A stretch of DNA of 58,513 nucleotides, from assembly GCA_947502355.1 (NCBI GenBank), contig CANMZP010000028.1, positions 1 through 58,513 on the forward strand, written 5' to 3'. The position numbers were made by a program, and so were the translations under genes. The notes under the pieces are model-generated. The model did no database searches. It had not been told where the DNA came from and saw only the letters and a program-made list of their open reading frames with translations. This document shows positions 45,829 to 55,719 of the stretch, piece by piece; position 1 is the stretch's first letter, and each line of letters starts with the position of its first letter. Origin of the DNA: an uncultured Thalassotalea sp. (GTDB taxonomy: Bacteria; Pseudomonadota; Gammaproteobacteria; Enterobacterales; Alteromonadaceae).

Positions 45829-47268
45829 ATGCCACCTAAATCCCCCACTTTCAACCTTCCGATTAATCGCTGTCCGGTACGAGAGCACGCCATAAATACG
45901 CCGGACTCGATTGCCGTTTTCCTTGATAACGAACGCATAACCTATCGACAACTCGATGATAGAGTCTGCGCATTAAGTTCGGCACTGAAACAGTATAAGA
46001 TCAATAAAGGTGAGGCTTTAGCCTATTGCAGCACAAACAGCCTTGAACATATTATTTTATTAATTGCTTGTATCCGGCTCGGCATTGTATTTTGCGCCCT
46101 CAGTCCGCGTTACAGTCCTGCCGAAAAACAGCAATACCTTATACAAACCGGGATTAAACATTATATTGATGAGGTGAAGCTTGATACCGATAACCTTGTG
46201 CAAATGCCGATTAACCTAAAAGCGCTTGATTCTGGTACGGCAAACGAACGTCAGCAAAAGCAAACCATAAGAATTGAGCCTCATATTCCCATAACCATCA
46301 CCTTTACCTCCGGAAGCAGTGGCCTGCCTAAAGCAGCAGTGCACAGTTATCAGAATCACTTCTACAGTGCCCAAGGTTCGCAACAAGTGATCCCTCTTGG
46401 CAAGAATGATTGTTGGTTGGCCAGTTTACCTTTTTATCATATTGGCGGCTTAGCTATTGTACTGCGCAGCGTAATTGCAGGAGCAACGACCGCTATTTTA
46501 AGCTCAGACATAAGCACCAACCTCAACCAATACCCTATTACTCATGCTTCTTTGGTCCCTACCCAGCTTTACCGTTTGTTAAATCAACATACATTGCTAT
46601 CAAAACAGTGGCCGTTACGCTTCTTATTGCTCGGTGGAGCGCCGGTTAAACAGCAAGCGTTAAATGAAATCCAAGCCATGGGAATACAAACCTACTACAG
46701 TTATGGTTTAACCGAAATGGCCTCTCAAGTCGCAACAAAACCAGCAACCAGTAAAGCCTTCATAGATCCCCTACCATACCGGCACTGGAAAATTATTGAT
46801 AAGGAAATATGGGTAAGTGGCGAAACCTTATTTCTTGGTTATATGCAGCAAGGCAAAATCCAAAGCGCAGCCATTGATGGTTGGTTTGCAACCAAAGATT
46901 TGGTAAAAGAATGTGCCCAAGGTTTAAACATAGTGGGCCGCAAAGATAACATGTTTATCAGTGGCGGAGAGAATTACCAGCCCGAAACCATGGAAGCAAT
47001 AATCAATCAAAGCAAGTGGGTTAAAAGCGCTGTTATCGTGGGTGTTGAAGATGATGATTTAGGCCATAAGGCTATTGCTTTTGTTGACTGGCTTGATGGT
47101 GATAAAGAGCAACAACTCATTGCTTACTTACGTCAACAAGTGTCATCGATTAAAATCCCTAAGGCCTTTTTAGCATGGCCTGAAGCACTTCGTGAACAGC
47201 AAAAAGGGGCTTTGAAAGTTAACCGTAAAGCTTTTCAAGAACTAGCGGATAAATCGGTTGAAATATAG
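45829..47268 (+). CDS. menE: o-Succinylbenzoate-CoA ligase
   Basis: Adenylate-forming acyl-CoA ligase that activates o-succinylbenzoate for MenB. The 479-aa protein has the AMP-binding loop TFTSGSSGLPKAA, the YSYGLTEMA motif and the hinge/C-terminal part GRKDNMFISGGENYQPE. The final Lys is in KGALKVNRK. It is the last gene of the cluster, 7 bp after menC, and ends before a bidirectional terminator. Confidence 0.94.
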   Translation: MPPKSPTFNLPINRCPVREHAINTPDSIAVFLDNERITYRQLDDRVCALSSALKQYKINKGEALAYCSTNSLEHIILLIACIRLGIVFCALSPRYSPAEKQQYLIQTGIKHYIDEVKLDTDNLVQMPINLKALDSGTANERQQKQTIRIEPHIPITITFTSGSSGLPKAAVHSYQNHFYSAQGSQQVIPLGKNDCWLASLPFYHIGGLAIVLRSVIAGATTAILSSDISTNLNQYPITHASLVPTQLYRLLNQHTLLSKQWPLRFLLLGGAPVKQQALNEIQAMGIQTYYSYGLTEMASQVATKPATSKAFIDPLPYRHWKIIDKEIWVSGETLFLGYMQQGKIQSAAIDGWFATKDLVKECAQGLNIVGRKDNMFISGGENYQPETMEAIINQSKWVKSAVIVGVEDDDLGHKAIAFVDWLDGDKEQQLIAYLRQQVSSIKIPKAFLAWPEALREQQKGALKVNRKAFQELADKSVEI

Positions 47269-47378
47269 CGCCTATCAATACTGTGTTTTATTACTTACGC
47301 ATCATGTCAATTTAGACAGTTATGGCCTGCTCTATACAGACGCAGGATTTTATCTTTTGTGTTGAATTCCACATACAA

Positions 47379-47424
47379 AAAAGCCAGTGTTATTACTATA
47401 TACTAATAAAAAACACTGGCTTTT
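47379..47424. terminator. Bidirectional terminator between menE and ppiD
   Basis: A 13-bp stem AAAAGCCAGTGTT / AACACTGGCTTTT, with a 20-nt A+T-rich loop and A/T runs on both sides, sits between convergent genes. Confidence 0.88.
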
Positions 47425-47474
47425 AAATTAACGCTAGTTTGAAGCTATTTCAGCTCCAAACTTGTCGCTTACCT

Positions 47475-49385
47475 TTATAGCTGCGAAGAGCTGCTTGGTA
47501 AGTTACGAGTGATCTCAGCATCTTTCTTAAGGTTTTCAATCACACTTTCAAAAGTTGCTTGGCTGATTGCCATAACTTGTTGCTGGCTGATGCTTGGATC
47601 AGCAACCGCTACAGTACCTTCGTTTACTTTAACCACTTCAACGATTGCGTAACCTCCGCCCATTACCGAAGTAGTAGAAGCAGAAACTTGGCCTTCGCTA
47701 GGGTGCGCTAATAAGAATGCTTGTTGGCTGATGTTACGCTCAACAGTGGCATCGTTACGACCAACATTAGCAGCTTCAACAAACTCAACACTGTTTGCTG
47801 CTAAATCGGCAGCTACGTCTTCACCCGCAACAAGTTTATCAGCTATTACTTGTGCTGTTTCTTGTGCTTTTTGAGAAGCTTTTTGGTTGGTTAATTGACC
47901 TTTAATTTGCGCGTTTACATCCGCTAAAGGCATGGTGCTAGCTTTCTTGTGTTCAAGAAGACGAATAACCATAGCTTTACTGTCAGAAGCAACTTCGATA
48001 ACTTCTGAGTTAAGTGCTTCTTGAAGAACTTCACTTGAGAATGCTGCTTCAATGATGCTGGCTTGATCAAATGGTGCCATATTCGTGCCACGAGTTAACC
48101 AAGAGCTTTGTTTAATGTTTGCATTGATAACGCCAGCAACTTCATCTAAAGACTCAGGGCTTTCAAATGCTACTTCAGCCATTTGGCCTTGAAGCTCGTA
48201 AAAACGCTCTAACGCTTGATCGTTTTGTAACTGAGCTTTGATATCGCCTGAAACATCTGCGAACGCTTGAGTTTGAACTGGCTCTATGTCGGTTAACTTA
48301 ATAATATGAAAACCAAATTCTGACTTAACAACGCCACTTAAGTTGTTATCAAGTGATAAGGCAAAAGCCGCATCTTCAAATGGACCTTCCATTTCACCGC
48401 GTTCAACCCAATCTAAATCACCACCGTTTTCACCTGTAAAGGTATCGGCAGAAAATTCTTTAGCAAGCTCGGCATAATCGCCGCCCGCGTTGATTTGAGC
48501 AAGGATCTCTTGTGTTTGTTGCTGCGCGGCATCTTCATCATCACCGAATTCGATAAGGATATGAGATAAACGACGACGTTCTTTAGTCGAGTACGATGAC
48601 ATGTTGTTATCGTAGAACTGTTGTACTTGCTCGTCAGAAACATCAACGTCAGCCAATAAATTGGCAATATCTAATTCAACGTATTCAACCTTAACTTCTT
48701 CTGGCGTTGCAAATCGTTGAATGTTGCTCTCGTAGAATTCATTAATATCGGCTTCGCTTACTTCAACCTGCGCAGCAAAAGGCGCTGACTGGATCACTGC
48801 ATAACGAATGTCGCGTGTTTGATTGGTTAATTTGCTATCAATATTTTGCTGGTATGGCAAGTTAAACTCTGATGCCATAATAGACGTCATTAATTGACGA
48901 CGAGCCATATCGGTACGTAAGTAATCACGAAACGCAGATGCTTGACGGAAACCGGCTTGATTAATAATCATTAAGTAACGGTTATTATCAAAAACACCAG
49001 CAACCTGAAACTCAGGCATGTTGACGATTTGTTCTTTGATTTGTTCATCGCTAACACGAATATCCAATGCCGTTACGGCTTGGTCTAATAGCGCTTCGTT
49101 AATCAATTGCTCTAACACGCTAGAGCGCATGTTTTGGATGTATGCTTCGTTACCCGCGATTTGGTCAAACATTTCACCAAATTGTTGCTTTAAACGTGCA
49201 CGATGGTTTTGATATGCCTGGTCAAATTGTTGTTGGCTTATTTTTTGGCCATTAACAGAAGCCGCAGAAGTATCAACACTGTTTGTATAACTTCCAACAC
49301 CTGCAAAAATAAAGGTGGCAATTACCAAACCTAAAATAATCTTTGCTACTGGGCCGCCTGAGCCTTCTCTAATTCTTTCTAACAT
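47475..49385 (-). CDS. ppiD: Membrane-anchored periplasmic folding factor PpiD
   Basis: Inner-membrane chaperone facing the periplasm, associated with the Sec translocon. The 636-aa protein has a short cytoplasmic start, one membrane span (about 13-31) and a SurA-N-like chaperone region. A parvulin domain follows (about 265-360, RRRLSHILIEFGDD...LDWVERGEMEGPFEDAAFAL...EFGFHIIKLT). The long C-terminal part ends in Ser-rich residues. Its place after hupB and lon in the same direction is the standard gammaproteobacterial order. Confidence 0.95.
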   Translation of the reverse strand: MLERIREGSGGPVAKIILGLVIATFIFAGVGSYTNSVDTSAASVNGQKISQQQFDQAYQNHRARLKQQFGEMFDQIAGNEAYIQNMRSSVLEQLINEALLDQAVTALDIRVSDEQIKEQIVNMPEFQVAGVFDNNRYLMIINQAGFRQASAFRDYLRTDMARRQLMTSIMASEFNLPYQQNIDSKLTNQTRDIRYAVIQSAPFAAQVEVSEADINEFYESNIQRFATPEEVKVEYVELDIANLLADVDVSDEQVQQFYDNNMSSYSTKERRRLSHILIEFGDDEDAAQQQTQEILAQINAGGDYAELAKEFSADTFTGENGGDLDWVERGEMEGPFEDAAFALSLDNNLSGVVKSEFGFHIIKLTDIEPVQTQAFADVSGDIKAQLQNDQALERFYELQGQMAEVAFESPESLDEVAGVINANIKQSSWLTRGTNMAPFDQASIIEAAFSSEVLQEALNSEVIEVASDSKAMVIRLLEHKKASTMPLADVNAQIKGQLTNQKASQKAQETAQVIADKLVAGEDVAADLAANSVEFVEAANVGRNDATVERNISQQAFLLAHPSEGQVSASTTSVMGGGYAIVEVVKVNEGTVAVADPSISQQQVMAISQATFESVIENLKKDAEITRNLPSSSSQL

Positions 49386-49596
49386 GAATGTCTCTTTATT
49401 ATCGGGACTTAAAATTTTCGATTACGCGATTGTAGCAAACCAAACGCTTGGCTTGAAGTGATAAAAGGTAATTAAAATAGGAAAATTGCAAATAAATTAT
49501 TTACTTGTTTAAACAAAGATATGAAATACAAAATCCATAGCATTTGATGTATACAGATGTACGAATGCCATGTTGGCACGGATGTCAAAGAATGGT

Positions 49597-49678
49597 CATC
49601 AATAATGTATGTCCATATACAAAATATGGAATACACCATCCATGGCATTACATCAATAATGTATGTCCATATACAAAA
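49597..49678. repeat. Two 28-bp direct repeats with a 54-bp period
   Basis: CATCAATAATGTATGTCCAT plus ATACAAAA occurs at 49597-49624 and again, identical, at 49651-49678. Related ATGTAT/ATACA words lie nearby. It sits in the 336-bp gap between ppiD and hupB, right against the hupB terminator. No gene is seen in this gap. Confidence 0.8.
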
Positions 49679-49702
49679 AAAGCTGACATAAGTCAGCTTT
49701 TT
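49677..49702 (-). terminator. Terminator of hupB
   Basis: A perfect 11-bp stem AAAAAGCTGAC / GTCAGCTTTTT with a 4-nt loop and A/T runs lies 20 bp past hupB. Its left edge overlaps the second direct repeat. Confidence 0.9.
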
Positions 49703-49721
49703 GATAAAACTAAATTTTAAA

Positions 49722-49994
49722 TTAGTTTACAGCATCTTTAAGTGCTTTACCTGCTTTGAATGCAGGGATTTTAGCAGCAGAGATTTGGATCTCTTCACCA
49801 GTTTGTGGGTTACGACCCGTACGAGCTGCACGTTCACGTACAGAGAAAGTACCGAAACCAACTAGAGCAACTTGCTCACCAGATTTTAGTTCTTCAGATA
49901 CTGATTCGATAAAAGAATCTAATGCACGACCTGCAGCTGCTTTAGAAATGTCAGCGCCTTCAGCGATTTTCTCGATTAATTGAGACTTGTTCAC
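49722..49994 (-). CDS. hupB: DNA-binding protein HU-beta
   Basis: Nucleoid protein of 90 aa with the HU core: [45 protein letters not shown] and the DNA-contacting arm [12 protein letters not shown]. The position between lon and ppiD identifies the beta subunit. Strong translation is likely (GGGGAA about 9 nt before the ATG on the minus strand). Confidence 0.96.
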   Translation of the reverse strand: MNKSQLIEKIAEGADISKAAAGRALDSFIESVSEELKSGEQVALVGFGTFSVRERAARTGRNPQTGEEIQISAAKIPAFKAGKALKDAVN

Positions 49995-50239
49995 GTTGTA
50001 TTCCCCTTTCGGATATTATTATTGAGAGCATGCATAAGCCTGCTTTATTTTGGCAGGGAGATAATTTCTCTAGCCTCTCATTTAAAAAAAAATAATTGTG
50101 CCTAACGTTTTGGCTTTTTCGTCAACCCCTTGCTTTTACTAGCTTACAAGCAGGTCAACTAAAATTTCGAGTTTCAGACTACCACAGAAAAATGGTTTGA
50201 AAACCCCTGAAAGGCATTTTTTTTGATTTATTTCATAAA

Positions 50240-50258
50240 AAGCGCCACTAGGGCGCTT
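50240..50258 (-). terminator. Terminator of lon
   Basis: Stem AAGCGCC / GGCGCTT followed on the minus strand by TTT, about 22 bp past the lon stop. Confidence 0.8.
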
Positions 50259-50280
50259 GTTTTTTAAACAAAATTACAAA

Positions 50281-52632
50281 TTAACTGGCTACAGACCATT
50301 TATCAGGACTTTCCGCCAAGGCCAATTCAAGGACTTCATCAATCCATTTAACAGGATGAATGGATAAATCAGCCTTCACATTTTCAGGGATTTCTTTTAA
50401 ATCACGGGCATTGTCATGTGGAATAATCACGGTTTTAATGCCACCTCGATGCGCCGCTAAGAGTTTTTCTTTCAACCCACCAATGGCTAACACCTCACCT
50501 CGAAGGGTAATTTCACCCGTCATTGCAACGTCTGATTTAACCGGATTACCTGTTAAGCTAGAAACCAGTGCAGTACACATGCCAATACCCGCACTTGGGC
50601 CATCTTTTGGTGTCGCACCTTCAGGTACGTGCACATGAATATCACGCTTCTCATTAAAATCGCTGTTAATGCGTAATTTTTCCGTGCGACTGCGTACTAC
50701 CGTCATTGCCGCTTGAATAGACTCTTGCATAACTTCACCAAGGGAGCCTGTGTATTGCAACTTGCCTTTACCTGGAACGGAAGCGGTCTCAATAGTAAGT
50801 AACTCACCACCGACTTCTGTCCAAGCTAACCCAGTTACCTGACCAATGCGATTTTCATCTTCTGCTTTGCCGTAATCAAAACGTTGTACGCCTAGGAATT
50901 CCGATAAATTATCTTGGTTAATCACGACCTGTTTGATGTCATCATTTAACAAGATGTTTTTAACGGCCTTACGACAAAGTTTCGAAATATCACGTTCTAA
51001 ACCACGCACACCCGCTTCACGAGTGTAGAAACGAATAATACCGATGATCGCGCTGTCTTCGATAACAATTTCTTTTTCTTTTAAACCATTACGCTTAATT
51101 TGCTTGTTGATTAAGTGATTACGAGCAATGTTTAACTTCTCGTCTTCGGTATAACCTGATAAACGAATCACTTCCATACGGTCTAATAAAGGGCCTGGAA
51201 TGTTCATACTGTTTGATGTAGCAACAAACATGACATCTGATAAATCGTAATCAACTTCCAAATAATGGTCGTTGAAATTATTGTTTTGCTCAGGATCTAG
51301 CACTTCCAATAAGGCTGATGCCGGGTCGCCACGCATATCCGATGACATTTTATCAATCTCATCAAGCAAGAATAATGGGTTCTTAACTTCGGCTTTGGCC
51401 ATTTTCTGAATAAGTTTACCCGGCATTGAACCAATGTAGGTACGGCGATGACCACGAATTTCCGCCTCATCACGCACACCACCTAGCGCCATACGTACGT
51501 ATTTACGCCCAGTTGATTTGGCAATCGACTGACCTAATGACGTTTTACCAACACCTGGAGGACCAACCAAACAAAGGATCGGGCCTTTTAATTGCGAAAC
51601 ACGTTGTTGTACCGCTAGATACTCAATGATGCGTTCTTTCACTTTATCAAGACCATAATGATCTTGATTCAGCACTTCCTCTGCCAACTTTAAGTTACGT
51701 TTTAACTTGCTGCGCTTTTTCCACGGTACCGAGATCATCCAGTCAATGTAGCTTCTAACCACGGTTGCTTCAGCCGACATCGGCGACATCATTTTCAGTT
51801 TTTGCAATTCCGCCAAGGTTTTTTCTTTGGCTTCTTTTGGCATTTGCGCTTCTTCAATTTTTTGCAGCAGCTGCTCGCCTTCATCTGGCACTTCATCCAT
51901 ATCGCCCAGTTCTTTTTGAATGGCTTTCATTTGCTCATTCAAATAGTACTCGCGTTGGCTTTTTTCCATTTGCTTTTTAACACGGCCACGAATTTTCTTC
52001 TCAACCTGCAGCAGGTCAATTTCACCTTCCATTAAGGCCATAAGGTATTCAAGGCGTTCAGCAATATTGGTGATCTCTAATACGTGCTGTTTATCTTGCA
52101 GTTTAAGTGGCATATGCGCGGCCATGGTATCAGCAAGTTGCTGCGCATCTTCAATTCCAGACACCGACGTTAATACTTCAGGTGGAATCTTTTTATTCAG
52201 TTTTACATAGCCTTCAAATTGAGAAACAGCCGAGCGTACCAAAACTTCGTTGTGCTCGTCATCAATGGATTCTTCTACAGCAATCTTTTCCACATTGGCA
52301 ATGAAATAGTCCTCTGTTTCAACGAAGTCTTTAATGGAGGCACGTTGCGCACCTTCCACTAACACTTTCACGGTGCCATCGGGTAATTTAAGCATTTGCA
52401 AAATGGTGGCTATGGTACCTATTTGGTATAGGTCTTCAGCGTTAGGATCATCGACGCTGGCATCTTTTTGTGCCACTAAAAAAACGCGTTTATCATGCTC
52501 CATTGCCCTATCAAGACATTGGATTGATTTCTCTCGGCCGACAAATAGTGGGATCACCATTTGTGGGTAAACAACGACATCACGTAAGGCTAACACCGGT
52601 ATTTCAATAAGTCCTGAATGCTCTGTAGTCAT
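50281..52632 (-). CDS. lon: ATP-dependent protease Lon
   Basis: Cytoplasmic AAA+ serine protease for misfolded and regulatory proteins. From the ATG at 52632 it is 783 aa, essentially the same length as E. coli Lon (784). It has an N-terminal substrate domain ([15 protein letters not shown]), a coiled-coil middle, Walker A GPPGVGKT and Walker [11 protein letters not shown]. The Ser-Lys dyad is S680 in PKDGPSAG and K723 in [14 protein letters not shown]. An upstream ATG adds 18 residues absent from the family. A sigma-32 promoter is visible upstream. Confidence 0.97.
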   Translation of the reverse strand: MTTEHSGLIEIPVLALRDVVVYPQMVIPLFVGREKSIQCLDRAMEHDKRVFLVAQKDASVDDPNAEDLYQIGTIATILQMLKLPDGTVKVLVEGAQRASIKDFVETEDYFIANVEKIAVEESIDDEHNEVLVRSAVSQFEGYVKLNKKIPPEVLTSVSGIEDAQQLADTMAAHMPLKLQDKQHVLEITNIAERLEYLMALMEGEIDLLQVEKKIRGRVKKQMEKSQREYYLNEQMKAIQKELGDMDEVPDEGEQLLQKIEEAQMPKEAKEKTLAELQKLKMMSPMSAEATVVRSYIDWMISVPWKKRSKLKRNLKLAEEVLNQDHYGLDKVKERIIEYLAVQQRVSQLKGPILCLVGPPGVGKTSLGQSIAKSTGRKYVRMALGGVRDEAEIRGHRRTYIGSMPGKLIQKMAKAEVKNPLFLLDEIDKMSSDMRGDPASALLEVLDPEQNNNFNDHYLEVDYDLSDVMFVATSNSMNIPGPLLDRMEVIRLSGYTEDEKLNIARNHLINKQIKRNGLKEKEIVIEDSAIIGIIRFYTREAGVRGLERDISKLCRKAVKNILLNDDIKQVVINQDNLSEFLGVQRFDYGKAEDENRIGQVTGLAWTEVGGELLTIETASVPGKGKLQYTGSLGEVMQESIQAAMTVVRSRTEKLRINSDFNEKRDIHVHVPEGATPKDGPSAGIGMCTALVSSLTGNPVKSDVAMTGEITLRGEVLAIGGLKEKLLAAHRGGIKTVIIPHDNARDLKEIPENVKADLSIHPVKWIDEVLELALAESPDKWSVAS

Positions 52633-52732
52633 GAAAAATTCTCTTTGGAAAGTGATGTGATACGCCTTAATAACCGCAAGCAGCAAAGCAGGTTACTGAT
52701 TATTAACGCAATGAATTCTATTTATAACCTAG

Positions 52733-52761
52733 TATATGGGGATAGCTCGCGTAGATTCAAC
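52733..52761 (-). promoter_or_regulatory. Sigma-32 (heat-shock) promoter of lon
   Basis: On the minus strand there is GTTGAA (52756-52761), a 14-bp spacer and CCCCATATA (52733-52741). The core TTGAAT...CCCCATATACT is almost the same as the E. coli lon heat-shock promoter as I recall it. It lies about 100 bp upstream of the lon ATG. Confidence 0.88.
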
Positions 52762-52887
52762 ACTTCTACAGAAAAAAACGACAACAATAGCGATTTATTT
52801 TCAATGATTGATTTAACAAAAAACCAACAACAAAACGTCCCTATTTATGGCAAAATCGCCGACAAATGTAACACATTGTAAGACACC

Positions 52888-53484
52888 ATGAGTAACGACC
52901 AACGAATAAAACGCACACCTGTAAAAGGGTTTACCTTAATTGAGCTTATCATAGTAATTGTCATTCTAAGTGTTTTAGCGGCAACTGCAGCGCCCAAGTA
53001 TATTGATTTTTCTTCCGATGCAAAGGCTTCGGTAATGCAGGGCGTAGCGGGAAGTATGCGGTCAGGTATGCACCTTGTTCACAGTAAAGCCATTATTCAA
53101 AATCAACTTGGCGCAACCGGTACAATCCAGTTATCGCCAGCAAGCCCGCCTTTAGATGTGGAATTTGGTTACCCAACATTACATTACAATGGCGGTTTAG
53201 ATAATCAAATAACCAAACTGCAACAGTGGATGGATATTGAAATTTACAGTGGCAAAAAGGTTAGAAAAAACAAAGATGATTACCCAAATGATGCTTTTGT
53301 CCTAGCCCAAACCAAATTGATACTCGATGAAGAGCATGGTTCTTTACGCAAAGATGGACTACAAATTTTCTTCGCAGAAGCGGTTAAAGATGACGTTGGC
53401 AGTTTACATAAATGTGTCGTTCAATTTGTCAATGCAACGGCAGATGAACCTGCCAAGATAAGTGTATTTGTTGACGATTGTTAA
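52888..53484 (+). CDS. Orphan type IV prepilin-like protein B
   Basis: Prepilin of 198 aa. It has a 14-residue basic leader ending in Lys-Gly, then FTLIELIIVIVILSVLA with Glu at +5. Mature features follow the same scheme as prepilin A at 15 kb: APKYIDFSSDAK, QGVAGSMRSGMHLVHSKA, IQNQLG, a late Cys in HKCVVQF, and Cys as the last residue. The two are clear paralogues. It is transcribed rightward between divergent lon and convergent clpX. No other pilus gene is adjacent. It is probably a minor pilin/pseudopilin of an MSHA-like or type IV pilus encoded elsewhere. Confidence 0.83.
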   Translation: MSNDQRIKRTPVKGFTLIELIIVIVILSVLAATAAPKYIDFSSDAKASVMQGVAGSMRSGMHLVHSKAIIQNQLGATGTIQLSPASPPLDVEFGYPTLHYNGGLDNQITKLQQWMDIEIYSGKKVRKNKDDYPNDAFVLAQTKLILDEEHGSLRKDGLQIFFAEAVKDDVGSLHKCVVQFVNATADEPAKISVFVDDC

Positions 53485-53515
53485 ATATATTGGCCGATGT
53501 AGAATGGGGCCAAAT

Positions 53516-53545
53516 AAAAAAGGGATCAAACTTGATCCCTTTTTC
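53516..53545. terminator. Bidirectional terminator between prepilin B and clpX
   Basis: A near-perfect stem AAAAAGGGATCAA / TTGATCCCTTTT with a 2-nt loop and T runs in both directions, placed between convergent genes. Confidence 0.9.
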
Positions 53546-53568
53546 GTGACAAAATTTACAACAATGAT

Positions 53569-54846
53569 TTAGTCGGCATTCGCTTGCTGTTCATTGTTTT
53601 CAAACATGATTAATGGTTTTGATTCACCTTTAATCACGGCTTCATCTACAACCACTTTTGTCGCATCATTGAGTGATGGTAACTCATACATGGTATCTAG
53701 CAATACGCCTTCAACAATCGAACGTAGACCACGAGCACCCGTTTTACGAACCATGGCTTTATTGGCAATGGCTTTTAATGCATCTTCACGGAACTCAAGC
53801 TCAACACCTTCCATATCAAACAAGGCAGTAAATTGCTTAGTTAACGCATTTTTAGGTTGTTGTAAGATTTGAATCAAAGCGTCTTCATCAAGTTCAGTCA
53901 AGGTTGCTACCACCGGTAAACGACCAATGAATTCAGGAATTAAACCGTACTTAACCAAATCTTCTGGTTCAACGTCCTGGAAGCGTTCAGTTAGGGTTTT
54001 CTTCTCATCTTTAGTTTGTACTTCTGCACCAAAACCAATTCCCGTACCGGTTGTCATGCGCTGCTCGATAACTTTATCAAGACCGGCGAATGCACCACCA
54101 CAAATAAACAGAATTTTAGAGGTGTCGACTTGCAAGAACTCTTGTTGAGGATGCTTACGACCACCTTGTGGTGGTACCGCTGCAATCGTACCTTCAACTA
54201 ATTTAAGCAAGGCTTGCTGAACACCTTCACCCGAAACATCACGCGTTATGGATGGGTTTTCAGATTTACGTGAAATTTTATCAATCTCATCGATATAAAC
54301 GATACCACGCTGGGCTTTTTCGACATCGTAATCACATTTTTGCAGAAGCTTCTGAATGATGTTTTCAACATCTTCCCCCACATAACCGGCTTCGGTTAAC
54401 GTAGTGGCATCTGCCATCGTGTATGGTACATCTAACATACGAGCCAGAGTTTCAGCAAGTAAGGTTTTACCTGAGCCGGTTGGGCCGATTAACAAGATAT
54501 TTGACTTGCCTAATTCAACACCATTGTGGCTGTCGCCATTGCGCAAACGCTTATAGTGATTGTAAACCGCTACCGATAATACTTTTTTGGCATGGGATTG
54601 ACCAATAACGTAATCGTCAAGATTTTCACGAATTTGTTGTGGCGTTGGCAATTCGTCTTTTTCTGCCTTAGGCGAGATATCTTTGATTTCTTCGCGAATG
54701 ATGTCGTTACATAGCTCAACACACTCATCGCAAACGAAAACGGATGGACCAGCAATAAGCTTTCTCACTTCGTGCTGGCTTTTGCCACAAAAAGAACAAT
54801 ACAATAACTTTTCGTTATCACCGCTACCTTTAATTTCATCGGTCAT
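53569..54846 (-). CDS. clpX: ATP-dependent Clp protease ATP-binding subunit ClpX
   Basis: AAA+ unfoldase that feeds substrates to ClpP. The 425-aa protein has an N-terminal zinc domain with C17, C20, C39 and C42. Walker A is GPTGSGKT (121-128) and Walker B is [10 protein letters not shown]. The GIGF loop that docks on ClpP is in [12 protein letters not shown]. It is downstream of clpP in the same direction, with its own possible promoter in the 143-bp gap. Confidence 0.97.
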   Translation of the reverse strand: MTDEIKGSGDNEKLLYCSFCGKSQHEVRKLIAGPSVFVCDECVELCNDIIREEIKDISPKAEKDELPTPQQIRENLDDYVIGQSHAKKVLSVAVYNHYKRLRNGDSHNGVELGKSNILLIGPTGSGKTLLAETLARMLDVPYTMADATTLTEAGYVGEDVENIIQKLLQKCDYDVEKAQRGIVYIDEIDKISRKSENPSITRDVSGEGVQQALLKLVEGTIAAVPPQGGRKHPQQEFLQVDTSKILFICGGAFAGLDKVIEQRMTTGTGIGFGAEVQTKDEKKTLTERFQDVEPEDLVKYGLIPEFIGRLPVVATLTELDEDALIQILQQPKNALTKQFTALFDMEGVELEFREDALKAIANKAMVRKTGARGLRSIVEGVLLDTMYELPSLNDATKVVVDEAVIKGESKPLIMFENNEQQANAD

Positions 54847-54929
54847 ACGGTATATACCTCAATATTAACTGACTATGCCCGTTTAACGGGCGAACAACAA
54901 AGCACACGACCTTGTTATAAGTATTTCAC

Positions 54930-54967
54930 ATTATACGCAAATAACAACTGCGCTAGCAGTTGTTATT
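54930..54967 (-). promoter_or_regulatory. clpP-clpX intergenic hairpin and possible clpX -10
   Basis: A perfect 12-bp stem AATAACAACTGC / GCAGTTGTTATT with a 4-nt loop (54940-54967) follows clpP. Directly after it on the minus strand is a TATAAT (54930-54935). There is no good -35 at the right distance. It may attenuate clpP readthrough while a separate clpX start lies just beyond. Confidence 0.45.
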
Positions 54968-54989
54968 ACGTACGAAGGGGTTAAAAAGA

Positions 54990-55613
54990 TTAATCTTTTC
55001 GTTGTGCTAAGATGGCATCAACCAAACCGTAATCAACGGCTTCTTGAGCACTTAAGAAGTTATCTCGGTCGGTATCTTTGGCAACTTTGTCATACTTTTG
55101 ACCAGTATGGTCGGCCATTAGGCGATTTAACTTCTCTTTAATAGACAGGATTTCTTTGGCATGTATTTCAAAGTCCGATGCCTGTCCTTGGAATCCACCT
55201 AATGGTTGATGGATCATAACGCGTGCATTTGGCAGACAAAAACGTTTGCCTTTTTCACCCGCTGATAATAAGAATGCCCCCATGCTCGCCGCTTGGCCCA
55301 TACACACGGTACTTACATTCGGTTTGATAAAGCGCATGGTGTCATAAATTGCCATACCAGCTGTCACGCTACCACCAGGTGAATTGATGTATAAGAAAAT
55401 ATCTTTATCTGGGCTTTCTGATTCTAAAAATAGCAATTGAGCAACAATCAGATTCGCCATATGTTCTTCAACTTGCCCACACAGAAAGATCACTCTTTCT
55501 TTTAATAAGCGAGAATAAATATCGTAAGAGCGCTCGCCTTTAGCTGTCTGTTCAACAACCATTGGAACTAATGCATTTTCGATTTGTTGAGAGTTATTAT
55601 TGGGTGTAAACAA
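54990..55613 (-). CDS. clpP: ATP-dependent Clp protease proteolytic subunit
   Basis: Tetradecameric serine protease core used by ClpX. The 207-aa protein has catalytic S110 ([11 protein letters not shown]), H135 (MIHQPLGG) and an Asp in DTDRDNFL. The first about 14 residues are probably a propeptide removed on assembly, as in E. coli. It lies between tig and clpX in the usual order. Confidence 0.96.
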   Translation of the reverse strand: MFTPNNNSQQIENALVPMVVEQTAKGERSYDIYSRLLKERVIFLCGQVEEHMANLIVAQLLFLESESPDKDIFLYINSPGGSVTAGMAIYDTMRFIKPNVSTVCMGQAASMGAFLLSAGEKGKRFCLPNARVMIHQPLGGFQGQASDFEIHAKEILSIKEKLNRLMADHTGQKYDKVAKDTDRDNFLSAQEAVDYGLVDAILAQRKD

Positions 55614-55635
55614 AGAATCTTCCTTAAAAAATAAA

Positions 55636-55667
55636 AAATGGCTTATATGAAATCATATAAGCCATTT
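55636..55667 (-). terminator. Long perfect hairpin between tig and clpP
   Basis: A 15-bp perfect stem (AAATGGCTTATATGA and complement) with a 2-nt loop is followed on the minus strand by TTTTTTATTTTTT. As a tig terminator it is strong. It sits only about 20 bp upstream of the clpP ATG, so it also forms part of the clpP leader. Confidence 0.85.
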
Positions 55668-55692
55668 AAGCGATTGCGAGAGACAAAGTCAA
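55664..55692 (-). promoter_or_regulatory. Possible clpP promoter overlapping the tig terminator
   Basis: On the minus strand there is a -35 TTGACT (55687-55692), a 17-bp spacer and a -10 TTAAAT (55664-55669). The -10 overlaps the edge of the hairpin stem, so a transcript would start inside the stem and lack its full first arm. The -35 and spacing are good; the -10 is only fair. Confidence 0.5.
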
Positions 55693-55719
55693 TGCAAAAG
55701 ACAAAATATCCTATGGATA

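Noticed and set aside
52633-52881. Rightward frame overlapping the lon start and its promoter
   Set aside because: It covers the lon ATG and heat-shock promoter on the opposite strand and has no coding signals or homology.
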